Positions 1 through 9,919 of a stretch of 64,000 bases of DNA are shown one piece after another. The stretch is from JAJDFU01 sp964641965 (GTDB taxonomy: Bacteria > Bacteroidota > Bacteroidia > Chitinophagales > Saprospiraceae). The stretch spans positions 1-64,000 of the forward strand of contig CAZXLD010000018.1 in the NCBI GenBank assembly GCA_964641965.1. The letters are read 5' to 3'. A program made the position numbers and the translations under genes. The stretch's first letter is position 1. Every line of letters begins with the position of its first letter. Under the pieces are notes generated by a model. That model was not told the DNA's origin. It saw only the letters and a program-made list of their open reading frames with translations, and searched no databases.

Positions 1-55
1 CCTAATGGGAACAGGATTTTAAGTCCTGCGTGTCTACCAATTCCACCACCCGGGC
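1..55 (-). tRNA. tRNA-Leu (anticodon TAA), 3' part cut by window edge
   Basis: Read on the minus strand from 55, the sequence starts GCCCGGGTGGTGGAATTGG, the acceptor and D-arm of a bacterial class II tRNA. An anticodon arm follows with loop anticodon TAA (Leu). The variable arm, T-arm and acceptor 3' side lie outside the window. It is the downstream member of a tRNA-Gly / tRNA-Leu pair. Confidence 0.9.
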
Positions 56-89
56 AATACTACTGTAAAAGTAGGGTGAAAAAACCAAT

Positions 90-116
90 AAAAAAGGCCT
101 TCTTAGAAGAAGACCT
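90..116 (-). terminator. Hairpin with T-run between tRNA-Gly and tRNA-Leu
   Basis: On the minus strand, AGGTCTTCTT and AGAAGGCCT pair (with a G-T pair), and TTTTTTATT follows. This is a Rho-independent terminator shape directly after the tRNA-Gly 3' end. If it works, tRNA-Leu needs its own promoter in the 35 bases that remain, so it could instead be a processing hairpin. Confidence 0.5.
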
Positions 117-117
117 C

Positions 118-193
118 TGGAGCGGATGACAAGATTCGAACCTGCGACCTCAACCTTGGCAAGGTTGCGCTCTACCAACTGAGCTACATCCGC
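118..193 (-). tRNA. tRNA-Gly (anticodon GCC) with encoded CCA
   Basis: The minus strand from 193 folds as a complete cloverleaf. The acceptor GCGGATG pairs with CATCCGC, the D-arm is GCTCAGTTGGTAGAGC, the anticodon stem CAACC/GGTTG holds loop TTGCCAA (anticodon GCC, glycine), and the T-loop is GTTCGAATC. The discriminator base is at 121, and CCA is present in the DNA at 120-118. Confidence 0.95.
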
Positions 194-290
194 AAAAAAC
201 CATTTCTTCAAACGGGAATGCAAATATAAAGGAAATCTATCCTTCCTTACAAGTAAAACATGGAATTTTCATGCTCAAAGCAGGTAACTG

Positions 291-3200
291 CTACCGGAGT
301 AAGACCAGAGAGCCAATATTTTTGAGCTTCCCATTGGCTGCTTTTTGTCCCCGCCAGATGGTTCCGTCTTTAAACACAGCCCTGCACTTCCAGACATACA
401 CATCCTGGGGCTGTAGCTGGCCATTGACCGTGCCATCCCAGCTTTCTACCGGTTGGCCATCATCCAACAAGGTCGTTTCCCAGAGCAACTCGCCGTAAGA
501 ACTGAATATCTGCATGTGATATTCCTTCAAACCGATTCCAGTAGGTTTGAATAGCCGAACATCCCCCAATCCATTTTGCGGGCTAAATCCGGTCGGAATG
601 TGCAAGCCTTTTAAAGCAGGGGGTTGCAGCACCAGTAAGGTGTCATCTTTACAGCCGGCCTCTCCGATGGCTTCCAGGTAAATTTGCCGTACCTCATCAT
701 TTCGGAAACGATGCTGAGGGCTGAAATCGCGGCTAATATTACCATCCCCGAAATCCCAGAAGAAAGTTTCTGCACCCACACTGAGATTCTTGAACAAGTA
801 TCTACCGTCGAATGGATCTGTACTCACTGGAATGGCTTCAAAACTGGCTGTCGGGGTTCCATAGATTCGGATGATCCCGGGTAAGGTGAAGGTATCCCTA
901 CAATAGTTATCGGCACTTGCAATCAGCTGAACATCATATTGACCGGGATCATAATACCGGTGAATAGGGTCCATTTCCGCAGAAAAGGTACCATCCCCAA
1001 AACTCCAGAGGTACTCATCAGCACTCTCCGATAGGTTGGTGAATTGGACATCCAAGGGATCACAGCCTTCTCCGGGCTCAAAATCAAAATCAGCTAAAGG
1101 CACGATCGGTATGGAAACCATACTGATTCCGGAATCAACACACCCATAAATATTTTCAGCCAGCAGAAAGATTTTGTATTCTCCGGGTTCCGGATACTCT
1201 CCTATTGGATTATTTAAACTGGAATTGGTCGCATTCCCGAAATTCCAGGAATAGGTATCTGCATCTTCGGTTTCATTATTCATGTTGAACCGAGCAGGTA
1301 AGGTACAATCTTGCTCCACCATTGGCGTGAATTGTACCTCGGGTTTGGGATTTACCTGAATAGATGCCGGGTCAGAGGCTTGCCGACATCCAAAGGTATC
1401 CATGGCGGTCACTGTCACCAAATAAGTTCCACTATTTACAAAGAGATGCTCCGGATTAGTTCTGGACGAAGAGTTACCATCACCAAAATCCCATTCCATT
1501 CGCACATCCTGGTTGGAAATGGCATTGAAGCTTACCGTTAAAGGTTCACAACCTTCGTTCTCATCCTGTTCAAGTTGGATATCGGGAATATTTCGAATGT
1601 AAATATCCTCTGAAAAACGGGCGCTGCATCCGTTGAAGGGTGAGGTGCCCTCCAAGGTGACGGTAAAAGTGCCCGTATCCGGAAAAGCGAAGATGGGCTC
1701 TCGGATAGAAGACGTACCCAGGCTATCAAACCACCATTGGAACCCTTCTGCATCAGCCGATAAATTCTCAAAGGCCAAAGGTTGGTTCAGGCAACCCGGC
1801 ATATTCATATCGAAGGCAACCGTGGGCGGTGGAAGCACACTCAGGGAAACGGAGGTAGAATCAATGCCGCATCCGTTTTCTGCATATTGTATCACACGAT
1901 AATCACCAGGCTCCAGGTAGGTATGTGAAGGGGTGAGCTCGTTACTGGTTGTTCCATCTCCGAAATCCCAAACCAAACGGGACCCGATGGTTGTAAAATT
2001 TGGAAAATCGATCGTAAAAGGGGCACACCCTTCCGATTGGGGCAGACTAATAAAAGCTTCCACATTGGCCGGTTTCACATACATTGGCCGCGTAAGGCTG
2101 TCAACACCGCAAGCGTTCCTGGCAACCATCGTTACATCATAGGTGATGGGCTGATCGTTGGCGATGTAAGTCTGGGGAGGCGGGTTAAAGTCGTCTGAGA
2201 AATTTCCATTTCCCAAATCCCAAAACACACTGACCACACCACCGGAAGTTTGATTTAAGATTTGGGTGGTTAGCGGCGAACAACTGGTATCTACAGAAAA
2301 ACCAAAGCCAACCGTAGGCACCGTAAGTACTTGAACCGTATCTACAAACTCCTGCTCCCCGCATTGATTACTGGCGGTTAATTTAATCTCGAAGATGGTA
2401 TCTCTCGGCGCGCTATTGAATAGCACTGGGGTTGGGTTTTCTTCTGAGCTGGTTTCCCCATTCCCAAAATCCCATTCGTACGTTACATCGATTCCAGAAC
2501 TCCTGTTTTCAAATACCGTTTCGACCGGTGCACAATCCTGATCGAAATTCATGCCAAAGGCAGCAATTGGTGGAGGAATGATTTCCATTTGATTGGAGAT
2601 GGTATCTGTACAGCCAAAATCGCTTTCCACCAATAGGGAAATAGTGTAGATACCTGCACTGTCAAAAGCAATAGACGGATTTCGCCGATTGGATCTACCG
2701 GCTCCTTCAAATGTCCAATCCCAGGCAAAAGCACCAATAGACCGATCAATTATGGTAATGGTATCCCCCAGGCAATAGGTGGGAGGCAGGTCAAAAATAG
2801 GGCTGGGCAAAGGATGCTTGGTCAGTCTAATCGTATCCTGACCAAAGCAATCTACCCCGGGGAAAGTATACGAGTAAATGAGTTCTACCGAACCAATCGG
2901 AACAAGATCCGGGTCAAATTCTCCGGAAAAATTGTTCGTGATTCCAGGTCCCTGCCATTCGCCCCCAACTGGGGTGTTGCCTAATAAAACAAATGTAGTA
3001 TCGTCTGCACAGATTTGTCGATCCGGCCCTGCGAATACATTTGGATTCGACAGAATATTGATTCGGGTAGAATCCTGCACCCTGCACGATCCTTCACCAA
3101 AAGAATAGAAGAGGATAAAACGTCCCGCTCCTACCAATTCGGGTTTGAAAATATCGGGTTGAAAAGGGTCGATACCGGGTCCGCTCCATTGTCCTCCTGC

Positions 3201-5738
3201 CGGTAAGCCTACCAGTTCTATCTGAGGCTCACTCACACAGACAGAGTCTTCGGGCCCTGCATCGACCAATGGTAGTGAATCGACCCGAATCGTAATAGGC
3301 ACCACCGTTGGGCAAAAGTTGGGATCGGAAAAAGCATATTGAATTTGGTAAGACCCTGGCCCACCTGCAGCCCGAGGTTCAAATTGATCCGCATTAATTC
3401 CAGGTCCGGACCATATCCCGCCATTCAAATTTGGCGTCGGAAGATCAAAGGAGCCTGGCACATCACAGTAGGCTGTGTCCGGAATCGAAATATTGGCCGA
3501 CTCGACCACTCGCAGTTGTAGCGTATCTGAGGAAGTACAGGCGTTGACATTCGTCAGTTCATATCGAAAGGCATAACTCCCCGGACCTGAGGCATTGGGT
3601 AGAAATTGATCGCCCAAGAGCTGCCCACCATCCAGAGCGACCCAGGTTCCCCCTGTCAAATTGGGCGTGAGGCGGAATGTATCTTCCGTTACACAAAGGG
3701 CACTATCAGCTCCCAAGTCGAGAATCGGATAATCCAACAGTTGGATTAAGGTGGTATCTATATCGGCACAGGCACCGATACCAACTTCGTAATAGACAAA
3801 ATTTGCTCCTAAGGCCCCTTCAGCAGGATCAAAGTTGCCATCGGAAGAAATCCCTACACCTGTCCATTCACCTCCGCCCGGTGCAGCAGTAAGCGAAATC
3901 GGGTCGCCGTTACCACAAACTTCAATGGTATCCGGAATGGTAGCGTCAATAGGGCTCTCCACGGTGAAAGTTCGGGTTGCCACTCCGGTTCCACAGCTAT
4001 TGGTCGCCGTAGCCGTGACGGTGTACGTACCCGGGTTATTGAACTGCACATTGGTGGGAAACTGGCTTTGGGTAGTTGCCTGATTACTTCCCGGAAACGA
4101 CCATTCATATCCCGTAATGGTATTTCCATTTGGGCGAAACTGAACGGCGTCATTATCAAAATTCAGCTCTGCTTCATTACAAAAGTTTGGAATTCCTCTC
4201 AGGCCAACAGCAGGAGCACCTCGTACTTCAATGGTATCACGCCAGGTATCCGACTGGCAGGCATTGGAAGCAGTCAGTTCAATCACATATTCTCCGCCTT
4301 CTGTAAATCGAATCGAAGGCTCCCTCGATGAGGCGGAACCAGTCTCAAATTCCCAACCTTGATTTGGGATAATCCTCCACCTGAAATTATCTGCATTCTG
4401 AACGTCATTATCAATTGGAACTACAGAGGGAACACAGGCAGTAGCTCCTGCATAATTAATACGTATATCACCATTCTGGATTTGGGTTTCCCGACTAACT
4501 TCTATCGAATCAGTTAGGGTAAAAGCCCCGCAAACCGAACTCGTTACTGTCACCGTAACACCATAGGTGCCAGGTACATCAAAAGAAACTTCCAGCTCTT
4601 CAGAACTGAAAACGTTCCCATTAATCACCTCAAAATCGCCAGGACCATCAATAGCCCAACTTGCATCCAACTCCGTGACACATTGGGTCACATTACCTTT
4701 AGTAGAGATTTCCTGGGTAGATGAAGTATTTTTAAATTTAAATACCTCCCCCACGCAAGAAGAAGAGGGTTCATCTATGGTAAGTTCCAACTCAGGTGGA
4801 GCGCTCACCTCGATGGGGGCAATGGTGGCGGAAGAGGTACCACAAGGCGTGCGAGCCAACATTCTTACCTCAAAGGCATGTTTGAAATTAGAGGAAGGGG
4901 TGGTAAGTCCACAGGAGGACTCATCAAAAGTATACGTAAAGGTGGAGGGCACATTATTTTGATCATAATCTCCCACCAACATATCGTTGATATAGATCTC
5001 GTATTTGGTATCCTGGGGATTATTTGCCGTTTCAGATATTGGGAAGGTGATGGACTCCCCCACGCACAGTCCTGTGGTATTTCCCGGATTTACAAGGCCT
5101 ACTGAAGGGTTTCCACCATAGTAGAAAAGATATTTTTGCTCTGCTTCGCATCCGTCTACTGAACGGACCCTAAGGGTAATCTCCTTGTATCCTTGCTCCG
5201 TATAGGTGTGCTGGATAAGACGCGTAGCCGTAAAGGTGGAATTAGTGTAAGTATCTACGCTGCCGTCACCCCAGGCGATTTCATAGGATTCATTGATTGA
5301 GATGGTAGATGAAGAATTGAAAAACCCGACCGTTACCCTACTCTCATTTGTACAAACCCGGATTTCTCCATCCTCGAATTCTCCGTCCGCCGGGTTTACG
5401 CCTAGAGAAGCGTCTGGCCCTCTCGAAATATTGATGTTACGACTAGCACATGGGTTGCCATCCCGAAGCAATTCAACCTCGTAGGTCCTTGCATTCACAG
5501 CACCCGGAAATCGAAAAGTAGCAGTCAACCCTTGAGCATCTACAATGCCGTCTTCATTGAAGTCCCATTCGTAGGTTCTGCCCGGTTCCGGGTTTCCTAC
5601 TTCAAAGGTCACTTCTTCACCGGCACATGCGTTATTGGGACTTTGAATGGTACACTGCGCTGATCCGGTATGGTAGAATAATAGGCAACAGATGCCTATC
5701 AAGCCCCAACATAAGTGTGTATATGTGTTGTTTTTCAT
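291..5738 (-). CDS. Giant PKD-repeat cell-surface protein with T9SS type-B C-terminal domain
   Basis: 1815 aa, exported. A signal peptide (about residues 1-27, ending GSAQ|C) is followed by a chain of beta-sandwich modules. The middle third has at least five repeats built on GG.W.GPGI. The last third has about eight PKD modules, each with a W-D-F-G-[DN]-G-like core and a conserved NP/TP proline. The last 100 residues (PTGFSPQNGLGDVRLF, then SSYGELLWET, WDGTVNG, DVYVWKC, GSLVLLR) match the gliding-motility-associated / T9SS type-B sorting domain. It should be secreted through the outer membrane by T9SS and attached to or released from the surface. The gene lies 27 bp after the porP/sprF-like gene in the same direction, the usual pairing for SprB-like adhesins. 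The ligand is unknown. Confidence 0.9.
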   Translation of the reverse strand: MKNNTYTHLCWGLIGICCLLFYHTGSAQCTIQSPNNACAGEEVTFEVGNPEPGRTYEWDFNEDGIVDAQGLTATFRFPGAVNARTYEVELLRDGNPCASRNINISRGPDASLGVNPADGEFEDGEIRVCTNESRVTVGFFNSSSTISINESYEIAWGDGSVDTYTNSTFTATRLIQHTYTEQGYKEITLRVRSVDGCEAEQKYLFYYGGNPSVGLVNPGNTTGLCVGESITFPISETANNPQDTKYEIYINDMLVGDYDQNNVPSTFTYTFDESSCGLTTPSSNFKHAFEVRMLARTPCGTSSATIAPIEVSAPPELELTIDEPSSSCVGEVFKFKNTSSTQEISTKGNVTQCVTELDASWAIDGPGDFEVINGNVFSSEELEVSFDVPGTYGVTVTVTSSVCGAFTLTDSIEVSRETQIQNGDIRINYAGATACVPSVVPIDNDVQNADNFRWRIIPNQGWEFETGSASSREPSIRFTEGGEYVIELTASNACQSDTWRDTIEVRGAPAVGLRGIPNFCNEAELNFDNDAVQFRPNGNTITGYEWSFPGSNQATTQSQFPTNVQFNNPGTYTVTATATNSCGTGVATRTFTVESPIDATIPDTIEVCGNGDPISLTAAPGGGEWTGVGISSDGNFDPAEGALGANFVYYEVGIGACADIDTTLIQLLDYPILDLGADSALCVTEDTFRLTPNLTGGTWVALDGGQLLGDQFLPNASGPGSYAFRYELTNVNACTSSDTLQLRVVESANISIPDTAYCDVPGSFDLPTPNLNGGIWSGPGINADQFEPRAAGGPGSYQIQYAFSDPNFCPTVVPITIRVDSLPLVDAGPEDSVCVSEPQIELVGLPAGGQWSGPGIDPFQPDIFKPELVGAGRFILFYSFGEGSCRVQDSTRINILSNPNVFAGPDRQICADDTTFVLLGNTPVGGEWQGPGITNNFSGEFDPDLVPIGSVELIYSYTFPGVDCFGQDTIRLTKHPLPSPIFDLPPTYCLGDTITIIDRSIGAFAWDWTFEGAGRSNRRNPSIAFDSAGIYTISLLVESDFGCTDTISNQMEIIPPPIAAFGMNFDQDCAPVETVFENRSSGIDVTYEWDFGNGETSSEENPTPVLFNSAPRDTIFEIKLTASNQCGEQEFVDTVQVLTVPTVGFGFSVDTSCSPLTTQILNQTSGGVVSVFWDLGNGNFSDDFNPPPQTYIANDQPITYDVTMVARNACGVDSLTRPMYVKPANVEAFISLPQSEGCAPFTIDFPNFTTIGSRLVWDFGDGTTSNELTPSHTYLEPGDYRVIQYAENGCGIDSTSVSLSVLPPPTVAFDMNMPGCLNQPLAFENLSADAEGFQWWFDSLGTSSIREPIFAFPDTGTFTVTLEGTSPFNGCSARFSEDIYIRNIPDIQLEQDENEGCEPLTVSFNAISNQDVRMEWDFGDGNSSSRTNPEHLFVNSGTYLVTVTAMDTFGCRQASDPASIQVNPKPEVQFTPMVEQDCTLPARFNMNNETEDADTYSWNFGNATNSSLNNPIGEYPEPGEYKIFLLAENIYGCVDSGISMVSIPIVPLADFDFEPGEGCDPLDVQFTNLSESADEYLWSFGDGTFSAEMDPIHRYYDPGQYDVQLIASADNYCRDTFTLPGIIRIYGTPTASFEAIPVSTDPFDGRYLFKNLSVGAETFFWDFGDGNISRDFSPQHRFRNDEVRQIYLEAIGEAGCKDDTLLVLQPPALKGLHIPTGFSPQNGLGDVRLFKPTGIGLKEYHMQIFSSYGELLWETTLLDDGQPVESWDGTVNGQLQPQDVYVWKCRAVFKDGTIWRGQKAANGKLKNIGSLVLLR

Positions 5739-5765
5739 GGAATTGGTGTAGTTGTAGTGCTGGGA

Positions 5766-6902
5766 TTAGTAAAAGTTCTTACAGTCCAGGATTCGTTTTC
5801 CGGAGTTTCTTCTTTTCTTCTTTCTGGAATTGACATTGAATGCCGTTGGCAAGTTGTAGCGCATAGCCAATTCATACACGTTTCCACCTTCTACCCCTAA
5901 GCCTGTAGAATTGATATCGACACTTAAACCAAAGAAGAACGTCTGAGGTCGACGAGACTGCCCAAACTCCATAGACATACCGGCTACTACAATAATGGAG
6001 TTGGTATGCTTGGTACTATTCGGTACGGGGAAGCGGTCCTGGTAGAATACCCCGCCGTAGAGTTGATTGTATAGAATGTAGGCACCGAGTGAAAACACCT
6101 GAAGGCTTTGGTCAAAATTGAAGAGATTTTCACCCTGGATATCAAACTTGAAATTGGGAGAAATACTGAAGGTGTTTTTCGTGCCCGACAGAAAGGTGAT
6201 TGGAATGATTCCTCCCGCATGGAACGTAAAGCGGGGAGGTACGATCGATTCCAAACCTTGAAATGATTCATTGGACTGATTGGAGCCAAACAGGCTGGGT
6301 AGGTGAGACAGGTTAAATCCAATGATATACCGGCTGGTGGTAATGGAGTTTCCGCTGGCACGCTTACCGGTATTAAACCGCCAAGCGAAGCCAAAATCCA
6401 CGTCCCAGAAGGAAGTACGATCATTCCTGGGAATGGCAGCTGTCGGAAAAATGGCACCGTACAAGGGATCCAACTGATCGGAAAAAACAATCTTTTCCCA
6501 ATCAATGCGCCTTTGGGACCATCTGGCATGGAGACCAAAATGAAAATTGTGCTTTGGCCCCGGAATGATATAACTGTACGAAAGCCCTACGGAGGTAGTC
6601 GCCAGATTCACATACCCTTGATTGTCTTGTAGCACATGAAGCCCAAAACCGCTGTTCAAAAAAGCGTCCTGAAGCTCAGCAGAAAAGGAAAGGGTGCGAA
6701 ACCCCTGATCTGCCCGAAACCATTGAACCCGGGAAACACTTGCAAAGGTGAGTCCCTGCTCTAGGCCTGTCAAGGCAGGATTCAGATAAATCCGATTCGT
6801 GTAAAACTGGGTGAAGGATGGGTCCTGACCAAAGAGCTTGCCAGGCATGGAAATACAAGTAACCAGGGCCCAAAGCACCCCAAATAGTAGCCTTCGTCTC
6901 AT
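5766..6902 (-). CDS. PorP/SprF family type IX secretion outer-membrane protein
   Basis: 378 aa with a signal peptide (residues 1-26, ending KLFGQ). The mature start DPSFTQFYTNRIYLNPALTG is the family hallmark. The rest is an alternating pattern expected of an outer-membrane barrel. PorP/SprF proteins are outer-membrane partners of particular T9SS type-B cargo; SprF is needed for surface localisation of SprB. The PKD giant immediately downstream is the obvious cargo, so the two genes probably form one operon. The C-terminus is basic (SRKKKRRNSGKR). No promoter can be assigned with confidence; a structured leader of about 330 bp lies upstream. Confidence 0.88.
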   Translation of the reverse strand: MRRRLLFGVLWALVTCISMPGKLFGQDPSFTQFYTNRIYLNPALTGLEQGLTFASVSRVQWFRADQGFRTLSFSAELQDAFLNSGFGLHVLQDNQGYVNLATTSVGLSYSYIIPGPKHNFHFGLHARWSQRRIDWEKIVFSDQLDPLYGAIFPTAAIPRNDRTSFWDVDFGFAWRFNTGKRASGNSITTSRYIIGFNLSHLPSLFGSNQSNESFQGLESIVPPRFTFHAGGIIPITFLSGTKNTFSISPNFKFDIQGENLFNFDQSLQVFSLGAYILYNQLYGGVFYQDRFPVPNSTKHTNSIIVVAGMSMEFGQSRRPQTFFFGLSVDINSTGLGVEGGNVYELAMRYNLPTAFNVNSRKKKRRNSGKRILDCKNFY

Positions 6903-7235
6903 TTCAAGATTTTTAAACTATCCGAAACGAGAAAGAATTTTTCCCGTGGGTTTTCTCATAGTATGTCCAGGCCAATTGCTTTAGGAAAACTCACGATCAC
7001 CCTGGCCTGGTCGGGAACTTAAATTCTTGGCGCGAAGCTAACAGATATTGGCTGACTCTTTAAGAGTCGAACCGTCCGGTGTTTCGCAAAAGCTGTTTTA
7101 AATTGGGAGACAATACGTGCTACACCTCAAAAATAAATAAAATTACCCTTCTGAACATACCCCCTGAAAGGTATTTAGGTAATGGGCCTCCTGACTCAGG
7201 ACCTGGTGAAATTCAGGTGTAACCGTGGCGGTTTT
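6903..7235. other. Structured 333-bp intergenic leader upstream of porP/sprF-like gene
   Basis: There is no gene here. CCAGGCCA (6967-6974) pairs perfectly with TGGCCTGG (7003-7010), and GACTCTT-T-AAGAGTC (7054-7068) is a perfect short hairpin. On the minus strand, TATTTTTG (7135-7128) fits the Bacteroidota -7 consensus TAnnTTTG, although the -33 element is poor. I infer a long structured 5' leader for the leftward operon but recognise no known riboswitch. Confidence 0.35.
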
Positions 7236-8705
7236 TCAAGACAATGGTGGTTTGGAAGAAGGGGTTGCCACCTGGGGGGCATGTTGGTCAGAAGCAACCG
7301 CTAAACCCATCTCAGCACCCTTTAGGACCATGAACTCATAAGCAGCACCATACTCATTCGGAATCTGCCCTTCCAAAATAGCCTCTCGAATCGCCATTTT
7401 AATGTCTCCCACTTGTCTGGAAGGGGCTATGCCAAAGGTATCTATTATGATTTTGCCGGTAATAGGAGGTTGCCAATTCCGCAATTGGTCCTTTTCTTCT
7501 ACCTCTTTCAATCGTTCGCGGACCAATTCGTAGTTTTCGAGGTATCGCTTGACCTTTTTGGGATTCTTGGAAGTAATATCAGCTTCGCAAAGTAGCATTA
7601 GGTCTTCCAGGTCCTCACCGGCATCCACGATTAGCCTTCGGATAGCCGAATCGGTAATATTTTCTTTGGTTAGGGAAATTGGCCTGAGGTGCAACTGGAC
7701 CAGTTTTCGAACATATTTCATTTTGGCATCCATCGGAAGCCTTAGTTTTCTAAAAATTCGAGGCACCATGGCTGCGCCTAGATTTTCGTGGCCGTGGAAA
7801 AGCCATCCCTGCTTGGGATCGAACCGCTTGGTTGGGGGTTTTGCAATATCGTGTAGAATGGCTGCCCAGCGCAACCAAAGCTTACTGGTGTTGCGGCTCA
7901 GGTTATCCAATACTTCGAGGGTATGGTAAAAATTATCCTTGTGGGCGACCCCATTACGGACTTCTACCCCTTGCAATGTCGCCATTTCAGGTAGTATTAA
8001 CTCGAGTAAGCCCGTTTTGAACAATAATTTGAAGCCTTTGGAAGGCTTATCAGACAATATGATTTTATTCAACTCGGAGGTGATGCGTTCCTGAGAGACA
8101 ATTTTAATGCGGCCCTTGTGCTTACTTATGGCTGCTAGGGTATTGGGCTCAATGAAAAAATCCAGCTGAGCAGAAAAGCGGATGGCTCGCATCATGCGCA
8201 ACGGGTCATCGGAAAAGGTTTTCCCGGGTTCCAGGGGCGTACGTAAGACCTTTTTTTCCAGATCTTGCAGACCGTCAAACGGATCGATAATTGAACCAAA
8301 GGTCTCAGGATTCAGGCTTACGGCAAGTGCATTGATGGTGAAATCTCGTCGATGCTGATCATCTTCCAGGGTTCCGGGATTTACTTCCGGTTTTCTGGAA
8401 TCGTAGCGATAGGATTCTTTTCGGGCCCCCACAAATTCGATCTCCATCCCATTGTGCTTCAGCATGGCAGTTCCAAACCGGCGATAGACTACCACATTAG
8501 GAATAGGTCGAAGTTGCAAGGCTAGGTGTTCTGCCAGCCGTATCCCATCTCCTACACACACTACATCGATATCTTTGGATCGCCGATCGAGCAACCGATC
8601 CCTTACATACCCTCCTACCAGATAAACCGGGTAATCCAGTTCCGAGCCCACTTGGCCAATGGTTCTGAAAATCTTTCGCTCCTCGGGACGAATATTAAAA
8701 ATCAC
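7236..8705 (-). CDS. cca: CCA tRNA nucleotidyltransferase (polyA polymerase family) with HD domain
   Basis: 489 aa. It adds or repairs the 3' CCA end of tRNAs. The head domain has the nucleotidyltransferase signature VGGYVRDRLL followed by the metal-binding pair in SKDIDVV. A GTAML segment, a DDQHRRDFTINAL segment and the RMMRAIRFSAQLDF helix follow, in class II order. An HD phosphohydrolase domain follows at about residues 255-360 (HDIAKPP, HGHENLG). The start codon is GTG at 8705, supported by a strong AAGGAGG ribosome-binding site seven bases upstream; no ATG is better placed. dusB lies upstream on the same strand, 32 bp away, so the two tRNA-processing genes may be co-transcribed. Confidence 0.93.
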   Translation of the reverse strand: MIFNIRPEERKIFRTIGQVGSELDYPVYLVGGYVRDRLLDRRSKDIDVVCVGDGIRLAEHLALQLRPIPNVVVYRRFGTAMLKHNGMEIEFVGARKESYRYDSRKPEVNPGTLEDDQHRRDFTINALAVSLNPETFGSIIDPFDGLQDLEKKVLRTPLEPGKTFSDDPLRMMRAIRFSAQLDFFIEPNTLAAISKHKGRIKIVSQERITSELNKIILSDKPSKGFKLLFKTGLLELILPEMATLQGVEVRNGVAHKDNFYHTLEVLDNLSRNTSKLWLRWAAILHDIAKPPTKRFDPKQGWLFHGHENLGAAMVPRIFRKLRLPMDAKMKYVRKLVQLHLRPISLTKENITDSAIRRLIVDAGEDLEDLMLLCEADITSKNPKKVKRYLENYELVRERLKEVEEKDQLRNWQPPITGKIIIDTFGIAPSRQVGDIKMAIREAILEGQIPNEYGAAYEFMVLKGAEMGLAVASDQHAPQVATPSSKPPLS

Positions 8706-8737
8706 TTGTGCCTCCTTTTTTCAATCCTTTTCTTAGT

Positions 8738-9736
8738 CTAAATTACGGCTATCGGTTGTTCGCTGTAATGGAGTTGAATTTCATTTAATATTTCTTCGAT
8801 AGCCATTGGGTCCATTTCAGCAACTAATTGGCTGCGAAAGGCCTTGATTCCGGGTAGGCCTCTGAAGTAGTTGGTATAATGCCTGCGCATCTCCAAGACG
8901 CCTAGCTTTGCCCCCTTCCAATCCACCGAATGCCGTAAATGCTGCCGGGCTGCACCTATCCGTTCCTCCAGTGTGGGCGGGTCCAGGAGTTCTCCGGTTT
9001 GGAAGTAGTGTTTGATTTCCCGAAAGATCCAAGGGTAACCAATGCTGGCCCTGCCGATCATAATCCCATCCACCCCGTATCGACTGCGGTACAAAGCTGC
9101 TTTCTGAGGGCTATCGATATCTCCATTACCAAAAACCGGAATGTGCAGGCGAGGGTTTTCTTTCACCCGAGCAATGGGCTCCCAGTTGGCCTCGCCTTTG
9201 TACATCTGCTTTCGGGTACGCCCATGAATGGAAATAGCTTGAATCCCGACATCCTGCAACCGTTCAGCGACCTCAACGATACGGATGGTTTTTTCATCCC
9301 ATCCGAGCCGCGTTTTAACGGTAACAGGAAGGTTGGTCGACCGAACTACGGCAGCGGTCAGCTTTACCATTCGATCAATATCTTGCAGAATGCCGGCGCC
9401 TGCCATTTTACACACCACCTTTTTCACCGGGCAGCCGAAATTAATGTCCAATACTTCAGGGCGTGCAGCTTCCACAATTTCCGCCGCCCGCATCATTGAA
9501 TCGAGTTCTGCTCCAAATATCTGAACCCCGATTGGCCGTTCAGCATCATAAATATCCAGCTTCTGCACACTTTTGGTGGCATCCCGAATCAACCCTTCTA
9601 CCGATATAAATTCGGTATACATCATGTCGCAACCTTGCTCCTTGCATAAAGCGCGAAAAGGAGGATCGCTGACATCCTCCATAGGGGCCAACAACAACGG
9701 AAACTCTTCAAACTCTACACCTCCAATAGAAACCAT
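8738..9736 (-). CDS. dusB: tRNA-dihydrouridine synthase (DusB type)
   Basis: 332 aa FMN TIM-barrel enzyme that reduces uridine to dihydrouridine in tRNA D-loops. The N-terminus LLLAPMEDVSDPPFRALC is the Dus FMN-binding start. The catalytic cysteine lies in FGCPVKKVVCKMAGAG, and substrate/flavin-contact segments VTVKTRLGW, SIHGRTRKQMYKG and PVFGNGDI follow in order. Length fits the family. It is divergent from nhaD, with 183 bp between the start codons, and upstream of cca, making a small tRNA-maintenance unit. Choosing DusB rather than another Dus subfamily is inference. Confidence 0.9.
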   Translation of the reverse strand: MVSIGGVEFEEFPLLLAPMEDVSDPPFRALCKEQGCDMMYTEFISVEGLIRDATKSVQKLDIYDAERPIGVQIFGAELDSMMRAAEIVEAARPEVLDINFGCPVKKVVCKMAGAGILQDIDRMVKLTAAVVRSTNLPVTVKTRLGWDEKTIRIVEVAERLQDVGIQAISIHGRTRKQMYKGEANWEPIARVKENPRLHIPVFGNGDIDSPQKAALYRSRYGVDGIMIGRASIGYPWIFREIKHYFQTGELLDPPTLEERIGAARQHLRHSVDWKGAKLGVLEMRRHYTNYFRGLPGIKAFRSQLVAEMDPMAIEEILNEIQLHYSEQPIAVI

Positions 9737-9919
9737 AATCGTACGCGTTCAAGACAGATTGCAAAGATACAAATACCCGATTGGGGAACCCACTCGTAAC
9801 TCCTTGTGTAAATTCTATCCAAGGAAAAAAGCGGAAAAACATAAACCACACGGTAAAAATGATAAATTTACCACTATAGTTCCCTTTGGTCCGAACACCA
9901 AAACGAAAAACCCAACTTG

